Shown: positions 46,118-56,349 of the stretch, piece after piece | Numbering within the stretch: position 1 is the first letter of the stretch | Layout of the letters: each line of letters starts with the position of its first letter | Assembly (NCBI GenBank): GCA_021399435.1 | Contig: JAJTUP010000029.1 | Coordinates: 372,001-436,000, forward strand | Length of the DNA stretch: 64,000 nt | Direction: 5' to 3' | Source of the DNA: Diaporthe sp. PMI_573 | Lineage: Eukaryota > Ascomycota > Sordariomycetes > Diaporthales > Diaporthaceae | Program-made: the position numbers and the translations under genes | Notes under the pieces: generated by a model | What the model saw: the letters and a program-made list of their open reading frames with translations, nothing else | Databases searched by the model: none | Told to the model about the DNA's origin: nothing

Positions 46118-46135
46118 GGGGTCAAGGCAGGGGGC

Positions 46136-46717
46136 TCAGTAATGACAATAAGGCTGCTTACATCCAACGCCGAGACCAATTGCTAAGTCTCTGTCCTTCT
46201 TTCCCGATCGTTCAAGACTCTTCATGGCGTCGGTCACGTCCGTTGTTATTGGGCTTGGGGCCGACGAAGTAGTCGTCGAGCTGGGATGCTTGTTTATGGT
46301 ATGCTCAGGCTCCTTGGTCGTGGTAGTCCTAGTAGATGTTGTACTGGATGTTATCGTAACAGATGAGGACACTAAATGAGAGTGAGATGTGGTGGAGTGA
46401 GGCACAGTGGATGAAGGACTGGACGTCGACTGTGAAGTAGAAGTATAGCAGCCGTGCTCCCAGTCGCAGCTCTCGACATAGTCAGGATTTAGGCTCGGGG
46501 TGGCTCTGGCACTTAGAGTGTGGCTCTGCCCATTCTCTACATGGCACTCATGGCGCCATGACGAGACGTCCAGGGAGCAGTCAGCCGAGATTCCGGCTAG
46601 GTCCCAAGTGGCCGTAGGAGTTGGAGCCGCTGTCGCTTGGACGGCTGCGACACCGGCGAGGCTGCCATCAAAAATACAGTGCAGGTTAATAATCCGAAGT
46701 TGCCCAGGTGCCCACAT
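46136..46717 (-). CDS. Ser/Thr-rich hypothetical protein, uncertain ends
   Basis: A minus-strand frame with first ATG at 46717 (193 residues). The first half has four to five Cys (DCSL, ECHVE, SCDWEHGC), the second is a mucin-like Ser/Thr tract of about 60 residues, then KKDRDLAIGLGVG. The last nine codons overlap a good splice donor (GTAAGC), and DLAIGLGVG looks like the start of a transmembrane segment, so the true C-terminus probably lies in another exon that I could not find; the downstream strand runs into the 15-nt repeat. There is no clear signal peptide. The gene may be incomplete or decayed. Resembles stalked fungal cell-surface proteins, not a named family. Confidence 0.35.
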   Translation of the reverse strand: MWAPGQLRIINLHCIFDGSLAGVAAVQATAAPTPTATWDLAGISADCSLDVSSWRHECHVENGQSHTLSARATPSLNPDYVESCDWEHGCYTSTSQSTSSPSSTVPHSTTSHSHLVSSSVTITSSTTSTRTTTTKEPEHTINKHPSSTTTSSAPSPITTDVTDAMKSLERSGKKDRDLAIGLGVGCKQPYCHY

Positions 46718-46747
46718 GTTGGCCGTTGGCTGTCCCGAGGTCCTCAA

Positions 46748-47594
46748 TCTTGCCCGCTAGATGTCATTCGATCTAAAGCATTCGGTTATGGGCTCTGGAA
46801 ATTTAGAAAGAGGGGGGGGGTTCGATTCAGAATTTGACAGATTTTCTGCATCCTCTACAGTAGACAAGTAAGTCGGCCACTGTATATTCGGCCGAATGTA
46901 CAGTGGCCGACTTAATCCCAATTTTGGTTTTGGTTGCTAACGCTCGGTTTGTACTCCACCTTCTTTCCACAGCACTGCCTAGCACATCGTGCTCTGTCTC
47001 TTGAAGCATTTTGAACGCTACAGTGTGACGCACGGTCGTTTACAATAGCCATCTTTGGCCTTCGTGCCGGCTGATTTTGATGTAGAGCCTATGGGCTTCA
47101 GTCTGCTTGCGACGACCATACGGCTAAGTCTTCATGAGCCATACCAACTGACTTGCGATTGTAAAACTGAATCTCCAGGGCAAAATGCCGAGACTCCCAT
47201 CGATTTATCCCGTAATGACACCCCGGACCTTGGAAGGTGTTTTGGCCTTCGGGATTGGGACAGGGAATCTCACTTGATTAACTTTCTGGAGAGTTTCTCA
47301 CGCTATGCACTGCGCCTGGGACTGAAGTTAAATTTGTTGATGGCAGTTGGCCATTTCCTTGGCACGTGGACTAACTGTCAGCTTCGCCGCAGCTACCGGG
47401 ATTGATTCGGTGGCGCCTCAACCAGTCGATCCTACCGATCCTTCCGTCCCTTTTCCCAGGAACGATAGCCGATTCGCGTCACATTGCGGTATTGTCAGGC
47501 GCAGAGTCAGCCAGATCAGCATCTGCATCATCGCGACAATCAATCGCGAACGCTGACTGTCAGAACACCAACCACCGCCCAGGCACACAACCAG
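46748..47594. other. Intergenic with large palindrome
   Basis: Promoter region of the FAD monooxygenase; holds the 46-bp palindrome listed separately. Open frames at 47055-47556 have no recognisable product. Confidence 0.5.
46869..46914. repeat. 46-bp near-perfect palindrome
   Basis: Outer arms TAAGTCGGCCACTGTA (46869-46884) and TACAGTGGCCGACTTA (46899-46914) are exact reverse complements. Between them lies an inner perfect palindrome ATTCGGCCGAAT (46886-46897). Only the pair 46885/46898 (T/G) is mismatched. The outer sequence TAAGTCGGCC recurs at 40295. Could be a collapsed transposon end pair or a protein-binding site. Confidence 0.8.
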
Positions 47595-49445
47595 ATGTCT
47601 TTCGTTCTCAATGCCTTCGGGACCCTTCTCGGGTTCGCGAGTCGCTGCCTCACAACATTCCTCGCGGCGATGGGCTACTACGCAAGAAGGCCAACGAAGC
47701 CGGATCTTCCGTTTGGAAGTTTGTCATTTGTGATTGTTGGAGCGGGCATCGCAGGACTCTCAGCTGCTCTGGCGCTCAGGAAGAAGGGGCATCATGTCGT
47801 CGTAGGTCTCCAAACTCCACCGCCAGTCCCCGTTGTCGCAGTGGCTAAAGGATCGCCGCAGGTGCTTGAAAAGTCCAAGTTTGCGACGGAGCAGGGGGCG
47901 GCTCTCACTTTATCGCCGAATTGCTCTATTCTGCTGAAACAACTTGATCTTCAGCCGGAGAGCTTTGGGTCGGATTTGGTTCATCATGTCAGTATCACTG
48001 TCTAACCTTGATCTGTCTTAGTCCGCATGAGGGTGGTAATATGATTTTAGTTGTTGCATCAACTGAACTCATACTGTAAACGTAGATGGTCCGTCATGAC
48101 CAGAATGGCAACTTGCTGTTCCACGCAGATCTGTCGAATCGACGTAAAGGTTGGATAGCTGTAAGTGTCGATCATATCCCATCCGGTCCCAAACACGACA
48201 TGCTGATCTGGTCATAGGAATGGTATTACATTCAACGCCATGCTTTTCACAATGCCTTGAAGAATATGGCACTCCAGGAGGAGATAGTGCTGCACACCGG
48301 GTGCAAGATATCCAAGATCGATGTGGACGATGGAAGAGTCACCTTGGAGGATGGGCGCCGGTTTCATGGTGATGTTCTGCTTGGAGCGGATGGTGTTCAT
48401 GTAACGGTCACCGCCATCCTTGATCGAAATTCCGCTGACCGACTGCAGTCTATAACACGAGGGGCAGTCTCCCCAGGAGCAACACCCAAACCAGCGGGTT
48501 TCAGTGCCTTCCGCTGGCTAATACCAATTGAAAAGGTTGCTGCAGCCTTGGGCGACAAAGGGCCGGTCCATGTTGTCCACAACCCTGGTTGTATGTTACA
48601 GTGGGATGACACGGATCGCAGGCTCCTGGCTTATCCGTGTTCCAACAACACAATCTACAATATGCTTGCATATGTGCCCAGCACTGCGGTTGGGGTGATT
48701 GAGGAGGGCAGTCAGTATCTATTTCTTGCGCCAAGACAACATCATGGGTTGGGCGCTGACGATGAAATTTAGGCTGGAACAGTGACGGGAACAAGGAAAA
48801 CCTAGTACAGGCTTTCTCCAAGTTCTCGCGAGAAGTCCAACAGCTTGTGGGTGAGGCGGACGATAGCCTGAGAGTCTTCGCTCTATCCGATCTTGACCCT
48901 CTACCGTCATGGGTGACGGGGAGGACCACTCTTCTGGGCGATGCTGCACATATTCTACAACCATGTATATGTAGATCAAATTATCTGTGTAGTTTTGTCG
49001 ACTTTGGGCTGACAGCGCGCCGACAGATGTAGGACAAGGCGCCTCCATGGCCATCGAAGATGCGCTCTCGCTCGCTACGATGTTTCCTCTTGGCACCAGA
49101 CCCGAAGACGTCAATGCACGCCTGCGGCTTTACGAGAAGGCAAGGATGGGCCGAACAAGGATGGTGTACGACTGGGCCCTCAAGAACTGCCCCGGATCTG
49201 TGCCGCTGGCTTCCGAGGGATCTTGGTGGTTCTCGAATGCGGTCACGAAGTTGAATACCTGGAGAGTCTTGGCTCTCACTGCTATGTTCATGCAGCAGAC
49301 TTTCGGGCATAACGAGATTGATCACTCCGAGAAGCTGCTGCAGCAAGCTTTGGGTAGGCGACCGAGCCTGGATGTGGATAGTGGGAGGAGAAGATCCAGT
49401 ATTTGGTCCTTCGTGCTTGGCGATGGCCACACAGAGACGACCTGA
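47595..49445 (+). CDS. FAD-dependent monooxygenase (salicylate hydroxylase-like)
   Basis: Class A flavoprotein hydroxylase. Six exons fit in phase: 47595-47801, 47862-47987, 48086-48160, 48218-48710, 48773-48964, 49027-49445; 503 residues. The dinucleotide fold is IVGAGIAGLSAALALRKKG with the ribose-binding Glu in VVVLEKS. The DG motif is LLGADGVH and the second FAD motif is RTTLLGDAAHILQPYVGQG, followed by ASMAIEDA. The N-terminal ~40 residues are hydrophobic (LNAFGTLLGF..LTTFLAAMGYY) and may anchor it to a membrane, unlike classical salicylate hydroxylase. Intron 1 is 60 nt and contains no in-frame stop, so its retention would add 20 residues. Acts on aromatic or terpenoid/polyketide substrates; no neighbouring biosynthetic core gene is present, so the substrate is unknown. 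Confidence 0.88.
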
Positions 49446-50060
49446 TCGTAGCAGCTGATATTTTTCTTCAAGTCGTTGGAGTTTATTAGATGCCATCCCC
49501 GACACATGCCCCGAATAATCACCTATCGCTTGACTCAATCCGGGTCTCTCTCAAGTACCAGCTTCCCAGCTTTCTGCGATGTGGACATGTCACTCATACA
49601 CCTAAGTCATGTTTTGGCAACTCAGTTACGCTAGGAACCCACGCTTGAGTTGGCTTGGGTTCCTCAGATGCAAGAGTCAAGTATTCTGATTCTGAAAATA
49701 TTGCCTGTCACCGACGGACATGACACTAATTATCGTACCGACTGGTGAGAGAACAGATCCCGCCCGCCCGCTGACGCAAACCAATCAAAACCTGTTGTTT
49801 GCCCTTTCTTACAGCCAGCATATCCCCATGCCTCATAGACTGATTGAGACAAAGCAGAACAAACAGTTATTATATTTGAATAATGAGATTTTTTTCAGCC
49901 GTGACACATGAAAGGAGGAGGCGTAACAATAGGTTCGTATTTAATGTCCAGTCTCGCCTCGGCAAATACATTGTCTGTGTCCCGCAAGTTCCTAATCGCC
50001 CAAATAGCACCCCCGATCTTCAACTTCTAGACGTTGAAAAGTTTTGAAACATTGACAAGG
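49446..50060. other. Intergenic
   Basis: Between the monooxygenase stop and the zinc-finger gene; no gene seen. Confidence 0.5.
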
Positions 50061-50705
50061 ATGAACGAGAATTCTGGAAGAAATGCCTATCTACACTCAT
50101 TATTCTTCACATCCCAAAACGAGGATCTCCAGGAGGAGGAGCGAGAGCAGGCTAGACAAGGGCTACGAGAGCTAAGCGCTGGCCATGTACACGTCCCTCT
50201 GCCCACAGTACTGGTCACACCGTCGCAGGGGCTAACTCAAAATCCTGTTATAAGCCAAGACACACCGGAAGATCAGGCGAGCACGGCGCCGAATCCCCCA
50301 CCAGAGCAAGCTCACCCTAGTAGGAGGAAGGCCAGAGTCACCAAGAACCGGCCAAGAAAGCCGGTTGTGATCCCTTCGAACGTCGAAATAATCGTTTTAT
50401 CTTCCGATTCAGAAAACGAGAGCAGTTCAGTCAAGCTAGCCATCAGGAAACTGCAGATCCGCAGGCGGATCTATCATCCTCAGAACCACACAAGCACCGC
50501 TTGGCGGTGTCCAGTGAGCACTTGCACAAGACACAACCCCGAGTTTGGCTTCCAGAACAATGCATACGTGGAGCGGCACATCAGAAACAGACACGCAAAC
50601 GAGTCTGTGTATCCATGCATAAGCGGGTGCTCCATTGCATTCGGGAATGGGCGGGAATGGGAGAGACATCACCGGACTTTCCACGCTGACGAAATTGGCG
50701 AGTGA
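50061..50705 (+). CDS. C2H2 zinc-finger protein with SUMO-interaction-like motif
   Basis: Single exon, 214 residues, start ATG 50061 (MNENSGRN). The N-terminal part is Glu/Gln-rich, then a Pro-rich linker and a basic patch (RRKARVTKNRPRK) that may be a nuclear localisation signal. EIIVLSSDSENE matches the consensus of a SUMO-interacting motif (hydrophobic core followed by acidic/Ser). The C-terminus holds two C2H2-like fingers: CPVSTC..HIRNRH and CISGC..ERHHRTFH, separated by a short linker. Probably nuclear, DNA- or SUMO-related regulator. The finger spacing is irregular (long loop in the first), typical of fungal degenerate fingers. No close family name can be given. Confidence 0.7.
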   Translation: MNENSGRNAYLHSLFFTSQNEDLQEEEREQARQGLRELSAGHVHVPLPTVLVTPSQGLTQNPVISQDTPEDQASTAPNPPPEQAHPSRRKARVTKNRPRKPVVIPSNVEIIVLSSDSENESSSVKLAIRKLQIRRRIYHPQNHTSTAWRCPVSTCTRHNPEFGFQNNAYVERHIRNRHANESVYPCISGCSIAFGNGREWERHHRTFHADEIGE

Positions 50706-51061
50706 TGATTGGCGTCACGCACAATTTTAATATCCTTTCAGGTGAAAGTAAAGCATAGCGTGCGTGCATTTGAGAGAACTTTTGAACCCAACCGCGATGT
50801 TGTTCCTTTCGTTGCAAATATCCATATCAGTGTTTGTCTATTGAAATTTTCGTAAAGTTGAGCCATGCAGTGTCTTGTGTGAGCGAGCTTTGGTGTGAGA
50901 GTAATACTAGGTACCATTTCGACCAGGCTAAATGAAAGATGGGTACGTGGTGAAGAGTCATAAAAGCTGTCCACAACTCTGGTTATTCATAATGGGCCGG
51001 GATATTCATACTGATGCCAACACAGTCGAACACAAACAGTCGGCTATGGAAGGGTATATCT
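50706..51061. other. Intergenic, convergent 3' ends
   Basis: AT-rich 3' region between the zinc-finger and NmrA-like genes; nothing else seen. Confidence 0.5.
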
Positions 51062-52000
51062 TCAAGTCTCATTTTTGAGACCTTCCAACTCCCTCTTGAC
51101 CCATTCATCCATGGAAGTGGGCTCTCTCCCCAGAAGCCACCTCAACACGTTGGGGCTACCCCTGAGCCCTCGGCGATTCGAGAACAGTATGAGCCTCTCT
51201 GCCTCGTCCCTGGTGATATCCGGGCGAGGATCTCCCTCGGCAGCCAGCCCGCCAAACAAGTAGTGCAAGGCACGACCGACCCCTTCTTCAAGAGTCGGAG
51301 CCCTGGTCTGCACCTCCTTCCCGAGATGCTTGCCAATGATCTTGGCGACCTCGTTCTCTGACATGGGCAGAGTAGACGACAACTGATACTGCGCAAAGTA
51401 GTGGTGCTCGCCCTCGTTAAGCACCTTGGCAGCTGCTTCCGCCAAGTCGCGCAACGCAACCATGCTGTTCGCCGCCTCGGGATTCCACATCTTGTCGAGG
51501 ACCGGCTGCTCCTGGCTTTGCAGCAGCGCGATCGGGAAGAAGTCCATGAAGTTTGCCGGCTGCAGGATAGTCCAGTTGAGCTCGACGCTGAGGTACAGAC
51601 GCTCCTCGACGAAGGACTTGAGGTCGTGCTGCATCAGGTTGCGGATCTGTGTCCCCATCACGCCCGAGAAGACGAAGTGCTTGAAGACGTTGCCGGGCCG
51701 CTTTGTCTCGGCCACCGCGGCGTCGATCATGTTGAACCCTATCTCGCGCTCTCGGGAGTGGAAGGACGGGCCGATGTAGTAGACGGTGGTGGCTCCGGCC
51801 AGAAGTCCCTGGCAGTCGTGGAAGGAGCTGAGGTCGACTTGCACCACCTCGGCGTCAGGATATTGGGACTGGAGCTTCTCGTGAGATGCACGGGAGTGGG
51901 CGGCAAGGCGGAGCTTCCACCTGCCCTTGTTGTAGAGCAGAGGAATTAGGCGGGCGCATTGCTTGCCGCCTGGACAGGTAATGACGAGTAATTCCGACAT
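51062..52000 (-). CDS. NmrA-like NAD(P)-binding protein
   Basis: Single exon, 312 residues. Atypical short-chain dehydrogenase of the NmrA/isoflavone-reductase-like group, which binds NAD(P) and acts either as a reductase or as a redox sensor. The N-terminal nucleotide loop is ITCPGGKQCARLIP, a divergent form of GxxGxxG. Later blocks include VVQVDLSSF, TTVYYIGPS, FKHFVFSGVMGTQ, and the substrate-side WTILQPANFMDFF and MVALRDLAEAAAKVL, all in family order. No catalytic Tyr-Lys pair is seen. Cytosolic. It stands alone with no biosynthetic partner nearby. The start at 52000 (MSELLVITCPG) is the first in-frame ATG and leaves a normal length. Confidence 0.85.
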   Translation of the reverse strand: MSELLVITCPGGKQCARLIPLLYNKGRWKLRLAAHSRASHEKLQSQYPDAEVVQVDLSSFHDCQGLLAGATTVYYIGPSFHSREREIGFNMIDAAVAETKRPGNVFKHFVFSGVMGTQIRNLMQHDLKSFVEERLYLSVELNWTILQPANFMDFFPIALLQSQEQPVLDKMWNPEAANSMVALRDLAEAAAKVLNEGEHHYFAQYQLSSTLPMSENEVAKIIGKHLGKEVQTRAPTLEEGVGRALHYLFGGLAAEGDPRPDITRDEAERLILFSNRRGLRGSPNVLRWLLGREPTSMDEWVKRELEGLKNET

Positions 52001-53685
52001 TTTTGCAGTTCCGATCTCGGGCCCCTTGGTCTCTGCCGTCGTGTTAGCAGTTTTATGAAAATACCTGGGTTCCTCAGGATGCGTTCCTGGACAGATGCCA
52101 TGCTAGGTGCTCGAATGTCCGGGTATTTATCATACTAGGATGTTTGGCCTCCCGAACTCCAACGTCCAAGATTCAGCTAGTGCCAATGCAAGAACACATC
52201 ACACCTTTTTAGTGCTGACAGAACCAGCTGGCGTTGTTCTCCATGATACTTTTTTGTTTTTGATACACCAACCATGAGGCCATTTACCAGATTCGGGGAC
52301 GTTCAGTGGATGACGGAGCGTTCACTGAGCGGGGTAGGAGTCGCCTAGTCTTCTGCTCTGTATTACTTGTGTAACTAACCATCTACTAGTACGCTTCGGG
52401 GACCTTGACCCGGTGCTTGAATTAGAACTTGATTCGACACAATGTCCTTGGTGCGGCTTAACAATCACCGGTTGCTTGCTCGCTGTACTCTGATGTGTGA
52501 ACGTTTTTCGACCTTTTGATCGCAATGCTCAGAGTGAGCCGGTGATCTTTCAAGGTTGGCTCTTTAACCTAGTAGTATAGTACACAAGGTTTGCCGATCA
52601 TCGATTTGATACTCCCGGCGCTGAGAGGTATCTGTACTTGAAGACGGCTGTGGAAGACAATTGCACTTGAAGGAGCTCGAATTCGAAGAGAAGATGTGTT
52701 GTGAGGTGGAGCTATTATCATAAGACCTTCATGCGATGGGGAACTTAGCAAGTGAATAACGGCCGCCCCAGAGAATCGGTTGTCAACCGCAAACGCGACA
52801 CAAGCTTTGACTAATATCACTCCGCCCGCATGTGTAGACAATGCAGGTTATGTAGCACAAGGAACATACTTGCCCAAACTACAAGCGGATGGCCGCCAAG
52901 CAGGGCTGTTGCGTTCCTTCGCGGTCGGTAACACAGGAATGCACTGTGCGACCTGAATTCCCCGCTATCATAATGACACTCAAGAATCTCGCCATTTCCT
53001 ATGTGTCACTAGATTACCAAACGCATCCAAATTGGTACAGGGCAACCAAGGAGAGGTTCTAAGTGCATGGAGTCCTAGAGTATGCCAATGAATCATGTGT
53101 TTGAATGGTCCTTCGTCAACACGAGATGCAATACTGAAGCGTGACCCTTCGTGAGGGCAAGCCTACGACCAGCTTGATAGTTCTCTAGCCAGACAGCGGA
53201 AAGTAAATTGATCGAGTAAGATTAGGTGGAAACCACAGGTTGGTATCCTCTTCCTATCTAGTACGCTGATCTCCAGAAACAATTCACTTCAAGTGCCCGA
53301 CGTCGTGTTGACCCTCGAGGATGCTCAGCGCCGCCACATGAATGTGTTGCTTCAAACAGACCCACCCTCATAGCCACGGGATCAATCTGAAATTGAATAA
53401 ACAGCAAAGTTCATTCACTTGAGGCCATCTTTGCCTATTAAATACAAGCCAGGGCCCCTCATCAGCGACAGTTGGCAACCTTGCCCCTCAACATCAACCA
53501 AGCACGCCTGGTTCAATGTTTACCTCGTCCACAGTTCCACAACTTGCCTGGCAAACGGCGACCACACCCAATCCTCAAAGCAACAACAATCAATCAAAGG
53601 TCCAATCTGCTCTGGAAGACTTTTCCTCCTTCTCGAAATCGCATTCGTCTCAGAATCCCCTGCAGCCACAATCCAAAAGTCTACA
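52001..53685. other. Long intergenic region
   Basis: About 1.7 kb with no supported gene. The last ~250 nt are the A/C-rich leader of the zinc-knuckle gene. Confidence 0.5.
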
Positions 53686-54100
53686 ATGCCTGCCTTTTCG
53701 TCTCACCACTGGTAAGCCTTGGTTGGGACGAATCCTGGGCCTTGTTTCTCAATCAAACATGCTGAATTGACTCTTGTGCAGCCCGAAGTGTGGCCGCGTT
53801 GGCAACAAGCGCTGCCTTGCCAATGGACACTACAAGGACTGCGAGATCCACCCTGGCAGTTTCCACTCCGTCTACACGGAGTGTGTGAAGTGTGCGAACC
53901 TGAAGCAGCTGGAGGAGCAGGAGGCGCGTGCTGCGATAGAGAAGATGAAGGAGGAGGAGGACGAGAACAAAAGCCAGAGGAAGAAGAAGGCCAAGACTCC
54001 CAAGGCCAAGCCGGACTGCGAGAAAAGCATGAAGCAGTTGCGCAAGGAGAAGAAGGAAAGAAGAAGGACAGGTGGCAGCGACATCGTTTCTCCCTGGTGA
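53686..54100 (+). CDS. Small zinc-knuckle, lysine-rich hypothetical protein
   Basis: Two exons, 53686-53711 and 53782-54100, with a 70-nt intron (GTAAGC..TGCAG), phase 2; 114 residues. The splice turns MPAFSSHH into HCPKCGRVGNKRC. The first half contains five Cys and several His arranged as CPKC, KRC, HYKDC, H, H, ECVKC, which looks like a metal (zinc) site. The second half is a charged coiled coil ending in a Lys-rich, probably disordered tail with KKKAKTPKAK. Possibly a nuclear or ribosome-associated factor. Not assigned to a family. Confidence 0.65.
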
Positions 54101-54642
54101 GCTTACCTCTTGATACACTCCCGTTTTCTCAAGCACACAAGGTGGATGTGAGAATTTGCTGACTATTGGGCTAGAGTGCCGCAGAAAAACTCCGTCTTAC
54201 TCGCGCCTCCGCCAAGCATCGTTCAATCTCGGATATGCGAGCTTCGCGCAAAGATCATGTTTACGAGCGACGACATCCATACGGCGAATTCCTCGATATT
54301 CTCGACACATGGGATGATTCTCTGAGTAAGGTAACCTGAGGGATTGAAGATGATGGCAAGGTCAAATTGATATAAATTAGGAACTAGAGACTCGCTCGAG
54401 TAGTCGATGGACAGCGACAATGCTTTTCTCAATGAGCCCCTGAACTTCACGAACGTCACATATACCAGAACAGACAATTACGTGTTAAAAAGATCGTTAT
54501 TGATTTACTTACCCACTTACCTGTATGCTACAGAATGGAGAAAAGAAATACAAAGGAAAACCAAGGGGAAGAAGCTATGCCTCACTGTGGACAGGCACAT
54601 ATCCGTGCCGTTTCATCAAAAAACAACTTCTATACTGTTCTC
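54101..54642. other. Intergenic, convergent 3' ends
   Basis: Between the zinc-knuckle gene and the minus-strand hypothetical gene; no gene seen. Confidence 0.5.
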
Positions 54643-56286
54643 CTACAACGCCTCCCCATCATCCAAAATGAACAAATCCCCAAAATACCCACGCCGAGGG
54701 ATCCGCCCGTTGCCGGAAGCAGACCGCTCCAGAGCCGACTCGTCGAAAGAACTCACCTTGGTCCCATCACGCGCACTGCCGGACGCAGAGCCAGTCTGCC
54801 GAGAGGACCAGGAAACCGACGACCGCGGGGTGCTGTCCTTGGGACTGTCGCCGTCATCCGTGGCCCTCGACGACACCTCCTTCGAGCCCGCGCGGTCCCT
54901 GCTGTTGCGCTCGACCACACGCCTCCGGCTGGTCTCCCTCTCCTTCCCTTTGCCCGTCGTCTGTCCGTGTTCTTGGCTACTGTTGGTGTCACGACCCTTA
55001 CGCTCGCGCTCCCTCTCGTCCATCCTGCGTGCGCCGCGGCGGACCTGCTCCTCGAGCTTCTTGCTGTCCTCGGTGTGCCGCCTCTCGCGCTCGGCCTCCT
55101 TGGAGCCCCTGCGGCCGGAAGATCTGAACAGATCCATGAACGTGACGTGGAGCGGGGACTTGGGCTCCGGTTTCTTGACATTCGCGGTTAGGTCGCGCCC
55201 TTTATCCTTGGGCGGGACCGCAGGGGCCGGGCGGGGGTTCGAGAAGCGGCGGTCCTCTGGGTCCGGGTATTTCATGCCGGCGCTGGGGCCAGGCTGGCTT
55301 GTCGTGGGCGGCTGCGGGAGGGGCAGGCCGCAGAGGGCGAACATGGCGGGCGAGTCCTTGTGCTTCTTAGTAAAAGGCTCCCAGAAGTCGGCGCGGGCGA
55401 CATGTCTGCACTCGTGGTGCGTCAGGGGCCCGCTGCCCTCCTCGGTGAAGTTGAGGTTGATGATGCGCTTGAGGAGGGAGAAGACGTCCTCCTCGATCCC
55501 CCTGAGGCGGCGGTGGTTCACCACGCCACCATGCTTCCGGAGGTGATCGACCCACGCGCTCGCGCAGTTGTCGAGGAGCGCCGGCAGCGTCAGCACGTTG
55601 ACCTCTGCGATCTGCTCGCCGGCGTAGGGGTTGCCGTCGTCGTAGCGGAGGGCCATCTTGACCTTTGGCATGGCCTCGAAGCTGGCCGCGCGCAGCCAGC
55701 GGATCCTGATGCGCCAGGTGCGGGAACGGGCTTGGGAGCTGTCGGGGGACTGGAAGACGAGGACGTCGGGCTCGGACTCGGTCAGGCTGAAGCGGCCGCT
55801 CGTGCTGATGCACCAGATCTTGACTGCCTGGCGGGACTCGATGGGGCACACGATGGACAGGCCGTTCGTGGCGCCGATGGAGCACCCCCAGACCGACATC
55901 CCCATCCGGCCGCTGATCGAGTACTTGGTGTGCTTAAGCGCGTTGTGGAGGCTGCTCAGCATCTCGTACCAGGCGCGGTCGTACTTGTGTGGGATGGAGG
56001 CGTCTTCGTTGTCGCTTCCTACGAGGTCACTCAGGTCTGCTGATGGGCGGTGAGTCTTTCCGAGGTCAAGAGAGGCCCTGCCTGGGGGGCTCATGGGCAA
56101 AGGCTTGGACAAATCTGCCTTTGATATCATTGTCCCGTCTCGTCTCGGTTTGTTGTCTAAGGCATTCTTGAGCTTTTGTCCGTATGTGTTCCTCCGGGGA
56201 GGTGTTAGCTCGATGGGCTCTTCTTTCTTTCTGCGGCCGAGGCAGCAGTCGACGAGGCCAACAAACTTATTGGGACACCCCTCCAT
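54643..56286 (-). CDS. Hypothetical protein with possible N-terminal lipidation and Arg/Glu/Ser-rich tail
   Basis: Single exon, 547 residues from ATG 56286. The N-terminus MEGCPNKFVGLVDCCLGRRK combines Cys4, Cys14-Cys15 and a basic patch, a typical context for palmitoylation and membrane attachment (inference). A globular core of about 250 residues (from about YDRAWYEML to FWEPFTKKH) contains several Trp and Cys and looks like a conserved fungal domain I cannot name. The last third is low-complexity: Pro-rich, then Arg/Glu/Ser-rich (ERERKGRDTNSS, KGKERETSRRR). The frame is also open upstream through the T-run (as poly-Lys), but the ATG at 56286 avoids that and is the sensible start. Confidence 0.7.
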   Translation of the reverse strand: MEGCPNKFVGLVDCCLGRRKKEEPIELTPPRRNTYGQKLKNALDNKPRRDGTMISKADLSKPLPMSPPGRASLDLGKTHRPSADLSDLVGSDNEDASIPHKYDRAWYEMLSSLHNALKHTKYSISGRMGMSVWGCSIGATNGLSIVCPIESRQAVKIWCISTSGRFSLTESEPDVLVFQSPDSSQARSRTWRIRIRWLRAASFEAMPKVKMALRYDDGNPYAGEQIAEVNVLTLPALLDNCASAWVDHLRKHGGVVNHRRLRGIEEDVFSLLKRIINLNFTEEGSGPLTHHECRHVARADFWEPFTKKHKDSPAMFALCGLPLPQPPTTSQPGPSAGMKYPDPEDRRFSNPRPAPAVPPKDKGRDLTANVKKPEPKSPLHVTFMDLFRSSGRRGSKEAERERRHTEDSKKLEEQVRRGARRMDERERERKGRDTNSSQEHGQTTGKGKERETSRRRVVERNSRDRAGSKEVSSRATDDGDSPKDSTPRSSVSWSSRQTGSASGSARDGTKVSSFDESALERSASGNGRIPRRGYFGDLFILDDGEAL

Positions 56287-56309
56287 TTCTTCCTTTGCAC
56301 TTCTTGGAC

Positions 56310-56349
<40 letters not shown>

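Noticed and set aside
45896..46186. Plus-strand frame through the 15-nt repeat called as a real gene
   Set aside because: Open frame is expected from a 15-nt repeat without stop; reported as a repeat and a finding instead of a CDS.
47055..47556. Overlapping plus-strand frames upstream of the FAD monooxygenase
   Set aside because: No consistent splicing to the monooxygenase and no domain; the ATG at 47595 gives a normal family length.
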